Assembly (NCBI RefSeq): GCF_030166655.1
Contig: NZ_CP126446.1
Location: 992,001 to 1,056,000, forward strand
Source: Pontibacillus chungwhensis
GTDB taxonomy: Bacteria > Bacillota > Bacilli > Bacillales > BH030062
Direction of reading: 5' to 3'
DNA length: 64,000 bases
Part shown: positions 49,222 through 58,792 of the stretch, piece after piece
Numbering within the stretch: the stretch's first letter is position 1
Layout of the letters: the number at the start of each line of letters is the position of its first letter
Made by a program: the position numbers and the translations under genes
Notes under the pieces: model-generated
What the model saw: only the letters and a program-made list of their open reading frames with translations
Databases searched by the model: none
Told to the model about the DNA's origin: nothing

Positions 49222-50001
49222 ATGAAACAAGAAGGCACAACCATTCAGTCCGTAAACCGGGCATTACAGATATTATCCATACTGCAATCAGAATCAGCGG
49301 GGCTTGGGGTGACAGAAATTTCGCACCGCCTTGATGTGTCAAAGAGCACGGCTCATCGCTTGCTGTCTTCTTTAAAGATGCAAGGGTTTGTTCAACAGGA
49401 TGAGACTTCTGAGTACTATCGTCTTGGCTTGAAGTTGCTTGAGCTTGGAGAAAGTGTGGCTGAGGATCTGGACATTAGGCAAGTTGCTTCTTCTTCTATT
49501 CATGCTCTTGCAGAACGAACGGGGGAGACGGTACATATTGGAGTTCGGGATCATGAGGAAGTGGTTTATATTGATAAGGTGGAGAAGTATGCTACCATCC
49601 GCATGTACTCAGCGATCGGGAAGCGCGCGCCTTTGTATTGTACAGGGATAGGGAAATTACTTCTGGCCTATGAAACAGAAGAAGAGATTCGGAAGATGTA
49701 TGCAAAAAGCGATCTAAAAGCCTACACCTCTCATACCATTACAGATGTGGATGATCTCGTTAAGCATGTAAGGAGTATCCGTGAAAACCAGCTTTCTTTG
49801 GACTGGGAAGAGCATGAAGAAGGGGTTCGCTGTGTTGCTGCACCGATCTATAACCACAGGGGAGAAGTGGTGGCTGCTGTCAGTGTGGCGGGAGCGAGTA
49901 ACCGGATGACAGAAGAGAAATTAGGTCGATGTAAGCAGGAAGTTCGTCATTCAGCCCTTGAAATTTCCCGCCAGCTAGGATATACCGGTCAGGATTTATA
50001 G
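49222..50001 (+). CDS. IclR-family transcription regulator
   Basis: 259-residue regulator: N-terminal winged helix (SVNRALQILSILQSESAGLG, DVSKSTAHRLLSSLKMQGFV) and a C-terminal effector-binding GAF-like domain (RTGETVHIGVRDHEEVVYID, YSAIGKRAPLYCTGIGKLLL, DWEEHEEGVRCVAAPIYNHR). It probably senses a sugar acid such as KDG or galactonate and controls the adjoining aldolase/kinase/dehydratase genes. ATG 49222 is seven bases after AAGGAG; the TTG 24 bases earlier has no site. Confidence 0.92.
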   Translation: MKQEGTTIQSVNRALQILSILQSESAGLGVTEISHRLDVSKSTAHRLLSSLKMQGFVQQDETSEYYRLGLKLLELGESVAEDLDIRQVASSSIHALAERTGETVHIGVRDHEEVVYIDKVEKYATIRMYSAIGKRAPLYCTGIGKLLLAYETEEEIRKMYAKSDLKAYTSHTITDVDDLVKHVRSIRENQLSLDWEEHEEGVRCVAAPIYNHRGEVVAAVSVAGASNRMTEEKLGRCKQEVRHSALEISRQLGYTGQDL

Positions 50002-50065
50002 TTGACAATTTCCAATCCAATAAGCTAGGCTCTTTTTGTAAGGGCTTTTTTTTACAACGAATAAT

Positions 50066-50090
50066 GGAACAGTGTTCCTTAATACGGAAC
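50066..50090 (+). promoter_or_regulatory. Candidate IclR-type operator upstream of eda
   Basis: GGAACAGTGTTCC (50066-50078) is palindromic about its centre. It is followed by GTTCCTTAATACGGAAC (50074-50090), sharing GTTCC. Overlapping GGAAC/GTTCC half-sites just before the gene fit an IclR-family site. The -10/-35 elements are not clear. Confidence 0.55.
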
Positions 50091-50101
50091 GGAGGGGTTC
50101 A

Positions 50102-50728
50102 ATGTCGACATTACAACAGATTGCGAAAGAAAAAGTCGTTGCGATTCTTCGCTTAGAGAATCCAGAATCGATTCTGGATGTGGCGACGTCTTTATATAAC
50201 GGCGGGGTACGAATTATTGAAGTTACTCTAAACACCCCGGGGGCGCTTGAACATATTCAGGCCATTAAACAGAGTCACCCGGACATGGTGGTGGGAGCAG
50301 GGACGGTTCTTGATGAACACCAGGCAAGTCAGTCCATTATGGCTGGTGCAGATTTTCTATTAGCGCCCACTTATAGAAAAGAGACCATAGAAGTGGGGAA
50401 TCGAAACGGGATTCCTGTCATTCCAGGTGTCTTCACGCCAACAGAGGCGTTAGAGGCGTATGAAGCTGGTGCTGAAATGGTGAAAGTATTTCCGGTACGA
50501 CATGTTGGAACAAACTATTTGAAAGACATTCAAGGGCCACTACCATTTATACAAGGGATGGCCGTTGGCGGAGTGTCTGATGAGAATATACAAGACTACT
50601 TAGCAAACGGATGGAGTTCTGTTGGTTTAGGAAGTTCACTTGTTCATCCAAATTGGATTGAACAAAAAGATTTCGACAAAATCGAAGAACAAGCCAGGAA
50701 GATCATCACGAAAGTCAAAGAAATATAA
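50102..50728 (+). CDS. eda: KDPG / KDPGal aldolase
   Basis: 208-residue class I aldolase that splits 2-keto-3-deoxy-6-phospho-gluconate or -galactonate into pyruvate and glyceraldehyde 3-phosphate. KVVAILRLENPESILDVATS, RIIEVTLNTPGALEHIQAIK (catalytic Glu), VVGAGTVLD and MVKVFPVRHVGTNYLKDIQG (Schiff-base Lys in MVKVFP) match. ATG 50102 follows GGAGGGG. With dgoK and dgoD downstream the physiological substrate is probably the galactonate derivative (dgoA-type role). Confidence 0.9.
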   Translation: MSTLQQIAKEKVVAILRLENPESILDVATSLYNGGVRIIEVTLNTPGALEHIQAIKQSHPDMVVGAGTVLDEHQASQSIMAGADFLLAPTYRKETIEVGNRNGIPVIPGVFTPTEALEAYEAGAEMVKVFPVRHVGTNYLKDIQGPLPFIQGMAVGGVSDENIQDYLANGWSSVGLGSSLVHPNWIEQKDFDKIEEQARKIITKVKEI

Positions 50729-50740
50729 GGGGTGGGAGAA

Positions 50741-51715
50741 GTGTACTTGGTTCTTGATGGGGGGACGACCCATACACGCATGCGACTGATCCGGAAAAAC
50801 CGGAAGCTGATCGATGAGAAGAAGCTCTCCCTTGGTATACGGGATGTAGCCATAGAAGGAACAAAGAAGCGTTTCATCCACGAATTAGAAAAAGAGATGA
50901 AGGCGTTTCTTGAGAAGAACGATTTCTCTGTTTCTGATGTAAGCGCTGTAGTGTCTTCGGGCATGTTAACGTCGAATCTCGGAATCTATGAAGTTCCTCA
51001 TCTAATAGCTCCCGTTACGAATGAATCGTTGGCTAAAGGAACGGTAATCACAAAGTGGGAAGGATTCGGGGATGTGCCGTTTATGTGGATCCCTGGTGTC
51101 CGAACAGAAGGGGAAGAGTTAGATCAGAAAGATGTTATGCGGGGAGAGGAAGTAGAAACGCTCGGATTGATTCAGCAGAGACCGTTAGATGGGGCGGGTC
51201 TTATGATCCTTCCAGGTTCTCATACGAAATATGTAGGTGTAACAGAGGGAACGATTAATTATAGCTACACAACTCTTGGAGGAGAAATGATGAGAGCTGT
51301 AGAGAAAGAAACGATCCTTGCTAATTCAATTGATGATACGTTAATTGAAGAGGTGGATCAGTCCTATTTGGAAGCTGGGTTCCGTGCAGCTCGGGATGTG
51401 GGCTTGCTTCGATCTCTCTTTCACATTCGCCTTCTTCACCTTGAGGGACAGGCTACAGCCAATCAGCGTGCGAACTATTTAGCGGGGGCGGTTGTCTCTG
51501 AGGATGTAAGAGTCATCGAAAAAATGGAGAAGGTCGAATGGATCATGGTAGGGGGGTCTAACCCCCTTCGAAGTGTGTTTACGCATCTTCTGCCTAACGT
51601 TGTTTCTGAAGGGATTCCGATTCTCGAAGCGGATGAATCAGAAAGTGAACGGGCTACGCTCGAAGGTGCTTTAACGATTATAGAAGAATGGAACAAACAG
51701 GAGGCATCACAATGA
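50741..51715 (+). CDS. dgoK: 2-dehydro-3-deoxygalactonokinase
   Basis: 324-residue sugar-acid kinase of the DgoK family. N-terminal phosphate loop [37 protein letters not shown]; and [16 protein letters not shown], then [16 protein letters not shown]. It phosphorylates 2-keto-3-deoxygalactonate for the aldolase upstream. GTG 50741 is about eight bases after AAGGGG; GTG 50732 is the alternative. Its end overlaps dgoD by four bases. Confidence 0.9.
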   Translation: MYLVLDGGTTHTRMRLIRKNRKLIDEKKLSLGIRDVAIEGTKKRFIHELEKEMKAFLEKNDFSVSDVSAVVSSGMLTSNLGIYEVPHLIAPVTNESLAKGTVITKWEGFGDVPFMWIPGVRTEGEELDQKDVMRGEEVETLGLIQQRPLDGAGLMILPGSHTKYVGVTEGTINYSYTTLGGEMMRAVEKETILANSIDDTLIEEVDQSYLEAGFRAARDVGLLRSLFHIRLLHLEGQATANQRANYLAGAVVSEDVRVIEKMEKVEWIMVGGSNPLRSVFTHLLPNVVSEGIPILEADESESERATLEGALTIIEEWNKQEASQ

Positions 51716-52860
51716 AAATCACAAATTACGAACTATACCAAGTACCACCTAGATGGTTATTCCTAAAGATTGAAACAGATGAAGGGATTAAAGGCTGGGG
51801 AGAACCGGTCATTGAAGGAAGAGCTCATACGGTGAAAGCGGCTGTAGAGGAGCTGATGGAATACCTAATGGGTAAAGATCCTCTTCGTATTGAAGATCAC
51901 TGGAACATGCTGTATCGTTCTGGTTTCTACCGGGGAGGTCCAATTCTAATGAGTGCACTCGCTGGTATTGATCAGGCCTTATGGGATATTAAAGGGAAGT
52001 ACTACAATGCGCCTGTCTATCAACTGCTAGGAGGAGCGTGTCGTGATTCCATTAAAGTGTATTCGTGGATTGGCGGAGATCGTCCTTCTGATGTTGGGGA
52101 AGCGGCGAAGGAAGCCGTCAGCACTGGATTCCATGCCATTAAAATGAACGGAACAGAAGAAATGCACTATATCGATTCCTACGACAAAGTCGATGCAGCC
52201 GTTGAACGGGTTCAAGCGGTACGTGAAGCTGTCGGAAATGGAGTCGGCATAGGCATTGACTTTCACGGCCGTGTGCATAAACCAATGGCGAAGGTGCTCG
52301 CTAAGGAACTTGAACCATTCCGCCCGATGTTCATTGAAGAGCCTGTACTAGCTGAAAACAATGAAGCGTTAAGAGAAATTACACGCCATACCCACATTCC
52401 AATTGCAACAGGAGAGCGCATGTATTCTCGCTGGGACTTCAAGCCGCTACTGGAATCAGGGCATGCAGATATTATCCAACCGGACCTTTCTCACGCGGGC
52501 GGGATCACAGAAGTGAAGAAAATTGCTTCCATGGCTGAAGCGTATGATGTCGCTATGGCGCCGCATTGTCCATTAGGTCCAATCGCCCTTGCTTCTTGCC
52601 TTCAGGTAGATGCCACAGCGCACAATGCCTTCATTCAAGAGCAAAGTCTTGGTATTCATTACAACAAAGAGAATGATCTACTAGATTACATTAAAGACCG
52701 TAGTGTATTTGATTATAAAGATGGCTTCGTTCAGATCCCGCAAGGACCGGGTCTTGGGATTGAAATTGACGAAGAGTATGTAAAAGAACGGGCAGAAGAA
52801 GGTCACAACTGGCGCAATCCGGTATGGCGTCATCAAGATAATAGTATTGCAGAGTGGTAA
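51712..52860 (+). CDS. dgoD: D-galactonate dehydratase
   Basis: 382-residue enolase-superfamily enzyme that dehydrates D-galactonate to KDGal. The order is a capping N-terminus ([20 protein letters not shown]), [20 protein letters not shown], the metal-ligand strand [12 protein letters not shown] (Asp, His), FIEEPVL (Glu), [12 protein letters not shown] (Glu) and [15 protein letters not shown] (His). These are the DgoD set. It has a GGAGG site, and its ATG overlaps the dgoK stop. No galactonate transporter is in the operon; GntP nearby might serve. Confidence 0.94.
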   Translation: MKITNYELYQVPPRWLFLKIETDEGIKGWGEPVIEGRAHTVKAAVEELMEYLMGKDPLRIEDHWNMLYRSGFYRGGPILMSALAGIDQALWDIKGKYYNAPVYQLLGGACRDSIKVYSWIGGDRPSDVGEAAKEAVSTGFHAIKMNGTEEMHYIDSYDKVDAAVERVQAVREAVGNGVGIGIDFHGRVHKPMAKVLAKELEPFRPMFIEEPVLAENNEALREITRHTHIPIATGERMYSRWDFKPLLESGHADIIQPDLSHAGGITEVKKIASMAEAYDVAMAPHCPLGPIALASCLQVDATAHNAFIQEQSLGIHYNKENDLLDYIKDRSVFDYKDGFVQIPQGPGLGIEIDEEYVKERAEEGHNWRNPVWRHQDNSIAEW

Positions 52861-52865
52861 GGGGT

Positions 52866-52903
52866 AGGGATACAAATCTAAACGGATTTGTATCCCTTTT
52901 TTA
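52866..52903 (+). terminator. Terminator of the galactonate operon
   Basis: AGGGATACAAATC / GATTTGTATCCCT stem and T6. Confidence 0.92.
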
Positions 52904-52976
52904 TTTATAGAGAGTAGACGATGGCTGTTGTAGGTTATCGGATAAGTTTAACGTTTTGTTTACTAAAGATGAGAGG

Positions 52977-53104
52977 AAGGAGGGCCGGGGAAAACACTCG
53001 CTTTCCTGTGGACGAACTCCCGAGCTCCTCGTTCGCTACGCTCTCTGCGGGATCTCGGAAGCCCGTTTTTCCACGGGAGTCTCGCATTTTCCCCGGCCCT
53101 CCTT
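52977..53104 (+). repeat. Palindromic hairpin element, copy D
   Basis: 128 bp with perfect 18-bp arms (AAGGAGGGCCGGGGAAAA and complement). Inner motifs CTCGCTTTCCTGTGG, CCCGAGCTCCTCG, GCGGGATCTCGG and ACGGGAGTCTCGCA are in the usual order. An outer pair AACGTTTTGTTTA (52950-52962) / TAAACAAAATGTT (53119-53131), with one G-T pair, encloses it. The rest of this 412-bp gap shows nothing else. Confidence 0.88.
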
Positions 53105-53272
53105 TGCCTGAGTTAGACTAAACAAAATGTTGCCATAACTTGTGGCGGAGTCGATAATATATAATGTGGACCCCACTGATAGAGCAAATAGTACACCTTG
53201 ACAAGAATTAGAAATTGAAAAAAACTCTACAGCTATCTATTAGAAAATGATTGAAAGGGGAGGGGTGGTTAA

Positions 53273-53578
53273 ATGAGGGAATACATATACGTATTGAAGC
53301 TTATTCCTCGTTTACATGAAGAGAAAAATTGGACGGAAGCGGATGAGGCTCTCATAAGTGAACATTTTGTTAGGCTGAAGGAGTACTGTCATGAAGGGAA
53401 AGTCATCACTGCTGGTAAGACAGATAGAGAAGATGATAAAGGCTTTGGGATTGTGGTGTTTAAAGAAGAGAGTGATGATAAGGCAGAAGAATTTATGAAG
53501 GAAGATCCTGCTGTGAAACATGGAATTATGACAGCGGAAGTTTTCTCTTATAGGACAGCTCTTCAAAGTGAAAAGTAA
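53273..53578 (+). CDS. YciI-like protein
   Basis: 101-residue protein of the YciI-like ferredoxin-fold family: YIYVLKLIPRLHEEKNWTEA, HFVRLKEYCHEGKVITAGKT, GFGIVVFKEESDDKAEEFM. Such small proteins have a conserved His/Asp pair and are rarely characterised. ATG 53273 follows AAAGGGGAGGGG. It is monocistronic and shares a bidirectional terminator with the RpiR gene. Confidence 0.82.
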   Translation: MREYIYVLKLIPRLHEEKNWTEADEALISEHFVRLKEYCHEGKVITAGKTDREDDKGFGIVVFKEESDDKAEEFMKEDPAVKHGIMTAEVFSYRTALQSEK

Positions 53579-53589
53579 TCGAACATGAG

Positions 53590-53624
53590 AAAACGCTCAG
53601 AATTTTTTTCTGAGCGTTTTTTTA
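53590..53624. terminator. Bidirectional terminator between YciI-like and RpiR genes
   Basis: AAAACGCTCAGAA / TTCTGAGCGTTTT stem with A- and T-runs on both sides. Confidence 0.92.
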
Positions 53625-53628
53625 TGGT

Positions 53629-54483
53629 CTATAATCTCCGTCTTGATATCGCATCGCGCATCTTCGTTTGGGCGTGTTGTGCTTGTTCCTGATGCTTCAG
53701 GCTGTAATTGACGTATAAGGCATCGATAATTGATAGCTCTGCAATTCTTGAAGCAAGGGCCTCTGAACGATAATCGGTTTCTTGAGAAGTAGTAAACAGA
53801 CAGACGTCCACAAGTTTGCTGAACGGCGATTTGGCGAAGTTGGTAATACCGATTGTTGGTACCCCGTTTTCCTTTGCCACTTCAATGACTTCAAGAATAT
53901 CCTTATTCGAGCCGGTATGAGAAATAAATAACGCCACATCTTCAGACGTCAGCTGAGAAGCCGCCATTAATTGCAGGTGGGTATCTGTATACGCATGGCT
54001 CGGAAGACCACTTCGCATAAATTTATGCTGCCCATCAAGTGCCGTTACCCCTGACCCCCCGTTACCATAGAAGTGAATTTGACGTGCATTCACAATGTAG
54101 TCAAGTGCTTTTGAGAACGTTGCCTCCTGCTGAATGTCTTTCGTATATTGAACAGCATTCATATTCGCTTGGAATACCTTCTGTAAGATATCCATTTCAC
54201 TATCTTCTTCTGTAATCTTCTCATGAATATCCTGAATCGGGCTAACAATCTCAGAGGCCAGGGAGATCTTTAATGCCTGGTACCCTTTGTATCCTAATGT
54301 CTTACAAAACCGAAAGACCGTCGCATCGGCAACCCCAAGATCCTCTGAGACCTGGTTAATGGTCGTGTGAATAATCTTATTCGGATCTTTCAATATGTAG
54401 TCAGCGATCCGTTTCTCTTTATCACTCATGTTACGATAGTACGACTTTATTCGGTTGATGACTTGAGTAGAAGCTTCAGCCAT
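53629..54483 (-). CDS. MurR/RpiR-family regulator of the gluconate operon
   Basis: 284-residue regulator: N-terminal HTH_6 domain (VINRIKSYYRNMSDKEKRIA, HTTINQVSEDLGVADATVFR, FCKTLGYKGYQALK) and a C-terminal SIS domain (about 120-250; IHFYGNGGSGVTALDGQHKF, ALFISHTGSNKDILEVIEVA) that binds a phosphosugar. It is divergent from gluconate kinase, so 6-phosphogluconate is the probable effector. B. subtilis uses a GntR-type repressor for this job, which makes the replacement notable. It has a good GAGGGGAACG site. Confidence 0.92.
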   Translation of the reverse strand: MAEASTQVINRIKSYYRNMSDKEKRIADYILKDPNKIIHTTINQVSEDLGVADATVFRFCKTLGYKGYQALKISLASEIVSPIQDIHEKITEEDSEMDILQKVFQANMNAVQYTKDIQQEATFSKALDYIVNARQIHFYGNGGSGVTALDGQHKFMRSGLPSHAYTDTHLQLMAASQLTSEDVALFISHTGSNKDILEVIEVAKENGVPTIGITNFAKSPFSKLVDVCLFTTSQETDYRSEALASRIAELSIIDALYVNYSLKHQEQAQHAQTKMRDAISRRRL

Positions 54484-54499
54484 GTCGTTCCCCTCCGTT

Positions 54500-54710
54500 T
54501 CTTTCTACTCTCTAGTGTAAACAAAATTTTTTTCATGTAAAAGGAAATGTAAGAAAATAAATTTCATGAAAGCGGTTGATCTGAAGAAAATTTCATGTAT
54601 AATCATAGTTGCAAGAAAAAATATTTCGCACAAAGTGTTTGCGATTCTATTTTTTTGATAGAGTTGAAAGCGGTTACCACTGTTAGCACGTTCTTTGGAG
54701 GGAAAAAGCG
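54500..54710. promoter_or_regulatory. Divergent control region of RpiR and gnt genes, with cre-like and repressor-like sites
   Basis: TGAAAGCGGTTACC (54665-54678) matches the catabolite (CcpA) cre consensus at all but the last base. A weaker relative, TGAAAGCGGTTGAT, is at 54567-54580. The motif TTTCATG occurs three times (about 54530, 54562 and 54591), twice next to GAAAA, as TTTC/GAAA-rich half-sites typical for RpiR repressors. This suggests both glucose repression and local control. Confidence 0.55.
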
Positions 54711-56249
54711 ATGACAGACATCATAATAGGAATTGATATCGGAACAACAAGTACGAAAACATTGGCTTATGACCGTAATGGACAAATCTGGTCTGAGGTG
54801 GAGAAGGAATATCCCCTTTATTCTCCGGATCCAGTGAGGAAAGAACAAGACCCAGAAGAAATTAACCAAGCCGTTATGCACACACTGGCGGCTGTGGCGA
54901 AAGAAGTTCAGCAAAAGGGCGGAACGGTATCTGGAATCGGTTTCAGTGCGGCGATGCATAGCCTGCTTGCCGTTGACCAAGCCGGAAATCCTTTAACAAA
55001 TGCTTTAACCTGGGCGGACCAACGCTGTGTGGAAGAAGTTGAGGAATTAAAAGAAGGAAATGGACACGACATTTACTTACGAACCGGAACACCGCTTCAC
55101 CCAATGTCTCCGCTTCCTAAGTTAATGTGGATGAAAAAGCATGATCCTGAAACGTTCGAACAAGCACATAAATGGATTTCTTTAAAAGACTACGTTTTCT
55201 ATACATTATTTAACCGCTATATCGTCGATTATTCCATGGCATCAGCAACAGGGTTATTCAATCTTGAAAACCTTGCCTGGGATCAAGAAGCCCTGGAAGT
55301 GGCCGGCATTACAGAAGACAAGCTTCCAGAGCCTGTGCCAACGACGCACGTTGTAAGAGGATTATCTGAAGAGAAGGCTGCTTCTTTAAACCTTGATCCG
55401 GACACACCGTTTGTACTCGGTGCAAGTGATGGGGTGCTAGCGAACATTGGTGTTGGCGCGCTGAAGCCAGGTTCAATAGCGTGTACGATCGGAACAAGTG
55501 GGGCGATCCGAACTGTTGTAGACAAACCGACCGTCGATCCGAAGGGACGCATTTTCTGTTATGCGTTAACAGAAGACAAATGGGTCATTGGCGGACCGAT
55601 TAACAATGGCGGGATTTCGTTCCGCTGGGTTCGAGATAACCTCTTCCCAGATCTTAATGAAAAGGCAAAAGAAAAAGGCATCAGTGCTTATGAAGAACTG
55701 ACGGCCAGGGCTTCAAACGTAAAACCAGGTTCAAACGGCTTGTTATTCTTACCTTATCTAACAGGGGAGCGGGCGCCGTTTTGGGATGCGGATACAAAAG
55801 GAGTATTCTTCGGCTTAACGTTAGACCATAATCGTGACCATATGATCCGAAGCGCCCTAGAAGGTGTGATGTATCAAATGTACTCCGTCGCGATTGCATT
55901 AATTGAAGCTGGGGTTGAACCTACGGAATATCGAGCAGGTGGTGGCTTCGCCAAATCTAGTTTATGGCGTCAGATTATGGCGGACATCTTTGAAACAGAA
56001 ATCGTGATTCCAGAGAGTCACCAAGGCTCTTGTCTGGGGGCAGCCTGGTTAACGATGAAAGCGCTTGATATGATTGATGATTTAGAGAGTGTACAAGATG
56101 TAATCAGCACAAGAGTGAAACACGTGCCGATTCCAGAGCACGTTACAATCTATCGCAAGTTGAAACCGGTTTATTTACGACTGGCACGAACACTTCCGAG
56201 TGAATTTAAAGCGATTTCGGAAGTGCAGCGAGACCTGGCAAATCTATAG
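54711..56249 (+). CDS. gntK: Gluconokinase (FGGY family)
   Basis: 512-residue kinase that forms 6-phosphogluconate. FGGY marks: N-terminal IGIDIGTTSTKTLAYD, GIGFSAAMHSLLAVD, NALTWADQRCVEEVEEL (catalytic Asp), TGERAPFWDADTKGVFFGLT and EYRAGGGFAKSSLWRQIMAD. These match GntK of Bacillus. It has a TTGGAGGGAAAAAGCG site. First of three genes (kinase, permease, dehydrogenase) that funnel gluconate into the pentose phosphate pathway. Confidence 0.94.
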   Translation: MTDIIIGIDIGTTSTKTLAYDRNGQIWSEVEKEYPLYSPDPVRKEQDPEEINQAVMHTLAAVAKEVQQKGGTVSGIGFSAAMHSLLAVDQAGNPLTNALTWADQRCVEEVEELKEGNGHDIYLRTGTPLHPMSPLPKLMWMKKHDPETFEQAHKWISLKDYVFYTLFNRYIVDYSMASATGLFNLENLAWDQEALEVAGITEDKLPEPVPTTHVVRGLSEEKAASLNLDPDTPFVLGASDGVLANIGVGALKPGSIACTIGTSGAIRTVVDKPTVDPKGRIFCYALTEDKWVIGGPINNGGISFRWVRDNLFPDLNEKAKEKGISAYEELTARASNVKPGSNGLLFLPYLTGERAPFWDADTKGVFFGLTLDHNRDHMIRSALEGVMYQMYSVAIALIEAGVEPTEYRAGGGFAKSSLWRQIMADIFETEIVIPESHQGSCLGAAWLTMKALDMIDDLESVQDVISTRVKHVPIPEHVTIYRKLKPVYLRLARTLPSEFKAISEVQRDLANL

Positions 56250-56294
56250 AAATAAAAAAAGTATGGGAATGAAAGACAAAGGGGAGCGTTACGT

Positions 56295-57650
56295 ATGATG
56301 GAATCAACAGCAGGACTGATTATTATTGCAATCTTAGCGGTACTTGCCTTACTATTCTTAGTAATGAAGACAAAGCTTCAGGCATTTATCGCGTTACTGG
56401 CTGTCAGTATATTAGTTGGACTAGCCGTTCAAATGCCGCTAGCTGACATATTGACAACCATTGAAAAAGGAATGGGAGGCACCTTAGGATATGTCGCCGT
56501 TATTATCGGCCTAGGTGCTATGTTTGGGGAAATGCTCCGGGTATCAGGCGGAGCGGAACGACTTGCTTTAACGCTTATGGACAAATTCGGAGAGAAAAAC
56601 GTAAGCTGGGCACTAGGTTTAACAGGATTTATCGTATCGATCCCGGTATTCCTTGATGTAGCACTTGTTATTCTAATTCCGATTATTTATAGCTTATCTC
56701 AGAGAACGAAGAAATCATTATTATACTTTGGTATTCCACTTCTTGCTGGTTTAGCTGTTACACACAGCTTCATCCCACCGACACCAGGACCAATTTCCGT
56801 GGCATCGATTCTTGATGCAGACTTAGGTTGGGTTATCCTATTTGGTGTACTAGCCGGAATTCCATCTATGATTCTGGCAGGACCAGTATTTGCGAAATAC
56901 ATTTCTAAAAAGATTGACGTCGGCGTACCCGATTACATGCTAGAACAAATGAAAGACAAAGAATTTGATGAGGAGAATCTGCCAAGTTTCTTCAGTGTTG
57001 TTGGAATTATCACGTTGCCACTTGTATTAATTCTTGTTAATACACTGGCTGACCTTATATTAGATGAAGGTAATGGACTGCGTGCTGTATTAACCTTTGT
57101 TGGACACCCGTTCGTAGCATTAACAATTGCGGCATTACTGACATTCTATATCTTCGGTATTAAGAAAGGGTATACGAAAGAGCAAGTACAAGAGATTACA
57201 ACGAAAGCCCTTGAACCAGCTGGTATTATTATTCTTGTAACAGGTGCTGGTGGTGTGTTTGGTGAGATGCTGATCCAATCTGGTATTGGTGATATCCTTG
57301 CAGATGCGATGCAAACGATGCAAATGCCACTCATTGTCTTTGCCTTTGTAACCGCAACAGTTGTCCGTGTCGCACAAGGTTCTGCAACCGTATCCATGAT
57401 TACAGCAGCTGGCCTTGTTTCGCCGCTACTTGAAACGTTTGATGTAAGCGAACCAATGCTAGGTTTACTTGTAATCGCCATCGCATCAGGTGCAACAGTC
57501 GTGTCTCACGTAAACGACTCTGGTTTCTGGCTTGTGAACCGTTACTTTGGTTTAACAGAGAAGCAAACGCTACAATCTTGGACCGTCATGGAAACAATCA
57601 TTGGCCTTACCGGATTTGCTGTAGCGCTAATCATTAGCTTATTCGTATAA
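56295..57650 (+). CDS. gntP: Gluconate:H+ symporter GntP
   Basis: 451-residue permease of the GntP family with about 12 helices. GTLGYVAVIIGLGAMFGEML, VSIPVFLDVALVILIPIIYS, LAVTHSFIPPTPGPISVASI and VAQGSATVSMITAAGLVSPL are the family hallmarks. It imports gluconate, and possibly related sugar acids such as galactonate. It lies 45 bp after gntK with AAAGGGGAGCG upstream. Confidence 0.94.
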   Translation: MMESTAGLIIIAILAVLALLFLVMKTKLQAFIALLAVSILVGLAVQMPLADILTTIEKGMGGTLGYVAVIIGLGAMFGEMLRVSGGAERLALTLMDKFGEKNVSWALGLTGFIVSIPVFLDVALVILIPIIYSLSQRTKKSLLYFGIPLLAGLAVTHSFIPPTPGPISVASILDADLGWVILFGVLAGIPSMILAGPVFAKYISKKIDVGVPDYMLEQMKDKEFDEENLPSFFSVVGIITLPLVLILVNTLADLILDEGNGLRAVLTFVGHPFVALTIAALLTFYIFGIKKGYTKEQVQEITTKALEPAGIIILVTGAGGVFGEMLIQSGIGDILADAMQTMQMPLIVFAFVTATVVRVAQGSATVSMITAAGLVSPLLETFDVSEPMLGLLVIAIASGATVVSHVNDSGFWLVNRYFGLTEKQTLQSWTVMETIIGLTGFAVALIISLFV

Positions 57651-57681
57651 AGAAAACTATTAACAGAAAAGAGGATTCATT

Positions 57682-58584
57682 ATGAATATAGGTTTAATTG
57701 GACTAGGGAAAATGGGATACAATATCGGGGCTCATATGCTAGATAAAGACTATAAGGTACACGCTTACGATGTGAACCAGGAAGCTGTTGAGAAATTCCG
57801 CGGAGAAGGCGGAGAAGGCTTCTCTTCCATCAAAGACATGGTTAGCAGCCTGAACGAAGGACCACGTGTCATCTGGATGATGGTCCCAGCTGGTGAAATC
57901 ACAGACCAGGTGATCGAGGAAGTAACCCCTCTTCTAGACAAAGGCGACATCTTAATTGACGCAGGAAACTCAAACTACAAGAAGACGCTTCATCACTTCG
58001 AAACGCTACAAGAAAAAGGAATCGAGTTCTTTGACGTAGGAACAAGTGGTGGCGTATCCGGAGCCCGTAACGGAGCATGCTTCATGATCGGCGGAAATAG
58101 CGAAGTATTCCCTGTCATCCAGCCGCTATTTGATGACCTAGCTGTGACAGATGGCTATCATTTCGCTGGTAAAGGAGGAGCAGGTCACTTCCTTAAAATG
58201 ATTCACAACGGAATCGAATACGGCATGATGGCCGCAATCGGTGAAGGATTTGACTTACTAGAGAAGAGTCCATTCGATTATGACTATGAAGGAGTAGCCA
58301 AAGTATTTAACAACGGCTCTGTTATCCGCGGTTGGTTAATGGAACTGATGGAAAATGCATTTAGCAAAGACGCCAAGCTAGACGACATCCGCGGTGTGAT
58401 GAACTCCTCTGGAGAAGGCAAATGGACGGTCGAATCTGCCTTAGACTTCGAAACAGCAGCACCCGTCATCGCCCTATCTCTAATGATGCGCTACCGTTCT
58501 CAAGAAACGGACACCTTCACAGGAAAAGTCGTAGCAGCCCTACGCCACGAATTCGGCGGCCACGCTGTAGAGAAAAGCGAATAA
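57682..58584 (+). CDS. gnd: 6-phosphogluconate dehydrogenase, decarboxylating (short, NAD-type)
   Basis: 300-residue enzyme that turns 6-phosphogluconate into ribulose 5-phosphate, CO2 and NAD(P)H. Rossmann motif IGLIGLGKMGYNIGAHMLDK, then LIDAGNSNYKK, FFDVGTSGGVSGARNGACFM, and the catalytic KMIHNGIEYGMM (Lys, His, Asn). It is the short class of about 300 residues (YqeC/GndA-like), not the 470-residue GntZ of the B. subtilis gnt operon. This class prefers NAD+ in known members. It is the last gene of the operon and ends at a strong terminator. Confidence 0.92.
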   Translation: MNIGLIGLGKMGYNIGAHMLDKDYKVHAYDVNQEAVEKFRGEGGEGFSSIKDMVSSLNEGPRVIWMMVPAGEITDQVIEEVTPLLDKGDILIDAGNSNYKKTLHHFETLQEKGIEFFDVGTSGGVSGARNGACFMIGGNSEVFPVIQPLFDDLAVTDGYHFAGKGGAGHFLKMIHNGIEYGMMAAIGEGFDLLEKSPFDYDYEGVAKVFNNGSVIRGWLMELMENAFSKDAKLDDIRGVMNSSGEGKWTVESALDFETAAPVIALSLMMRYRSQETDTFTGKVVAALRHEFGGHAVEKSE

Positions 58585-58586
58585 TC

Positions 58587-58627
58587 GAAGGCCCTCTTAC
58601 CTAGCAAACAGGTAAGGGGGCTTTTTT
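58587..58627 (+). terminator. Terminator of the gluconate operon
   Basis: AAGGCCCTCTTACCT pairs with AGGTAAGGGGGCTT around a seven-base loop; T6 follows. Confidence 0.9.
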
Positions 58628-58667
58628 GTATGTGCTGATAAAGGGGCCGTTACTTTAGAAGTATGCT

Positions 58668-58792
58668 AGGGGTGGCTGGGGAACGACTCGCTTTCCACAG
58701 GCGAGCTGTCGAGCCTCCTCGGGAAAACCACCCTGCGGGGTCTCGTCGACCTCTTTCTCCTGTAGGAGTCTCCCCGTTCCCCAGCCACCCCT
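58668..58792 (+). repeat. Palindromic hairpin element, copy E
   Basis: 125 bp with perfect 17-bp arms (AGGGGTGGCTGGGGAAC and complement). Inner motifs CTCGCTTTCCACAGG, GAGCTGTCGAGCCTCCTCG, GGGGTCTCGTCGACC and TAGGAGTCTCCC are in the shared order. An outer pair GGCCGTTA (58645-58652) / TAACGGCC (58807-58814) corresponds to GGTCCGTT / AACGGACC of copy A. No gene lies in this gap. Confidence 0.88.
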
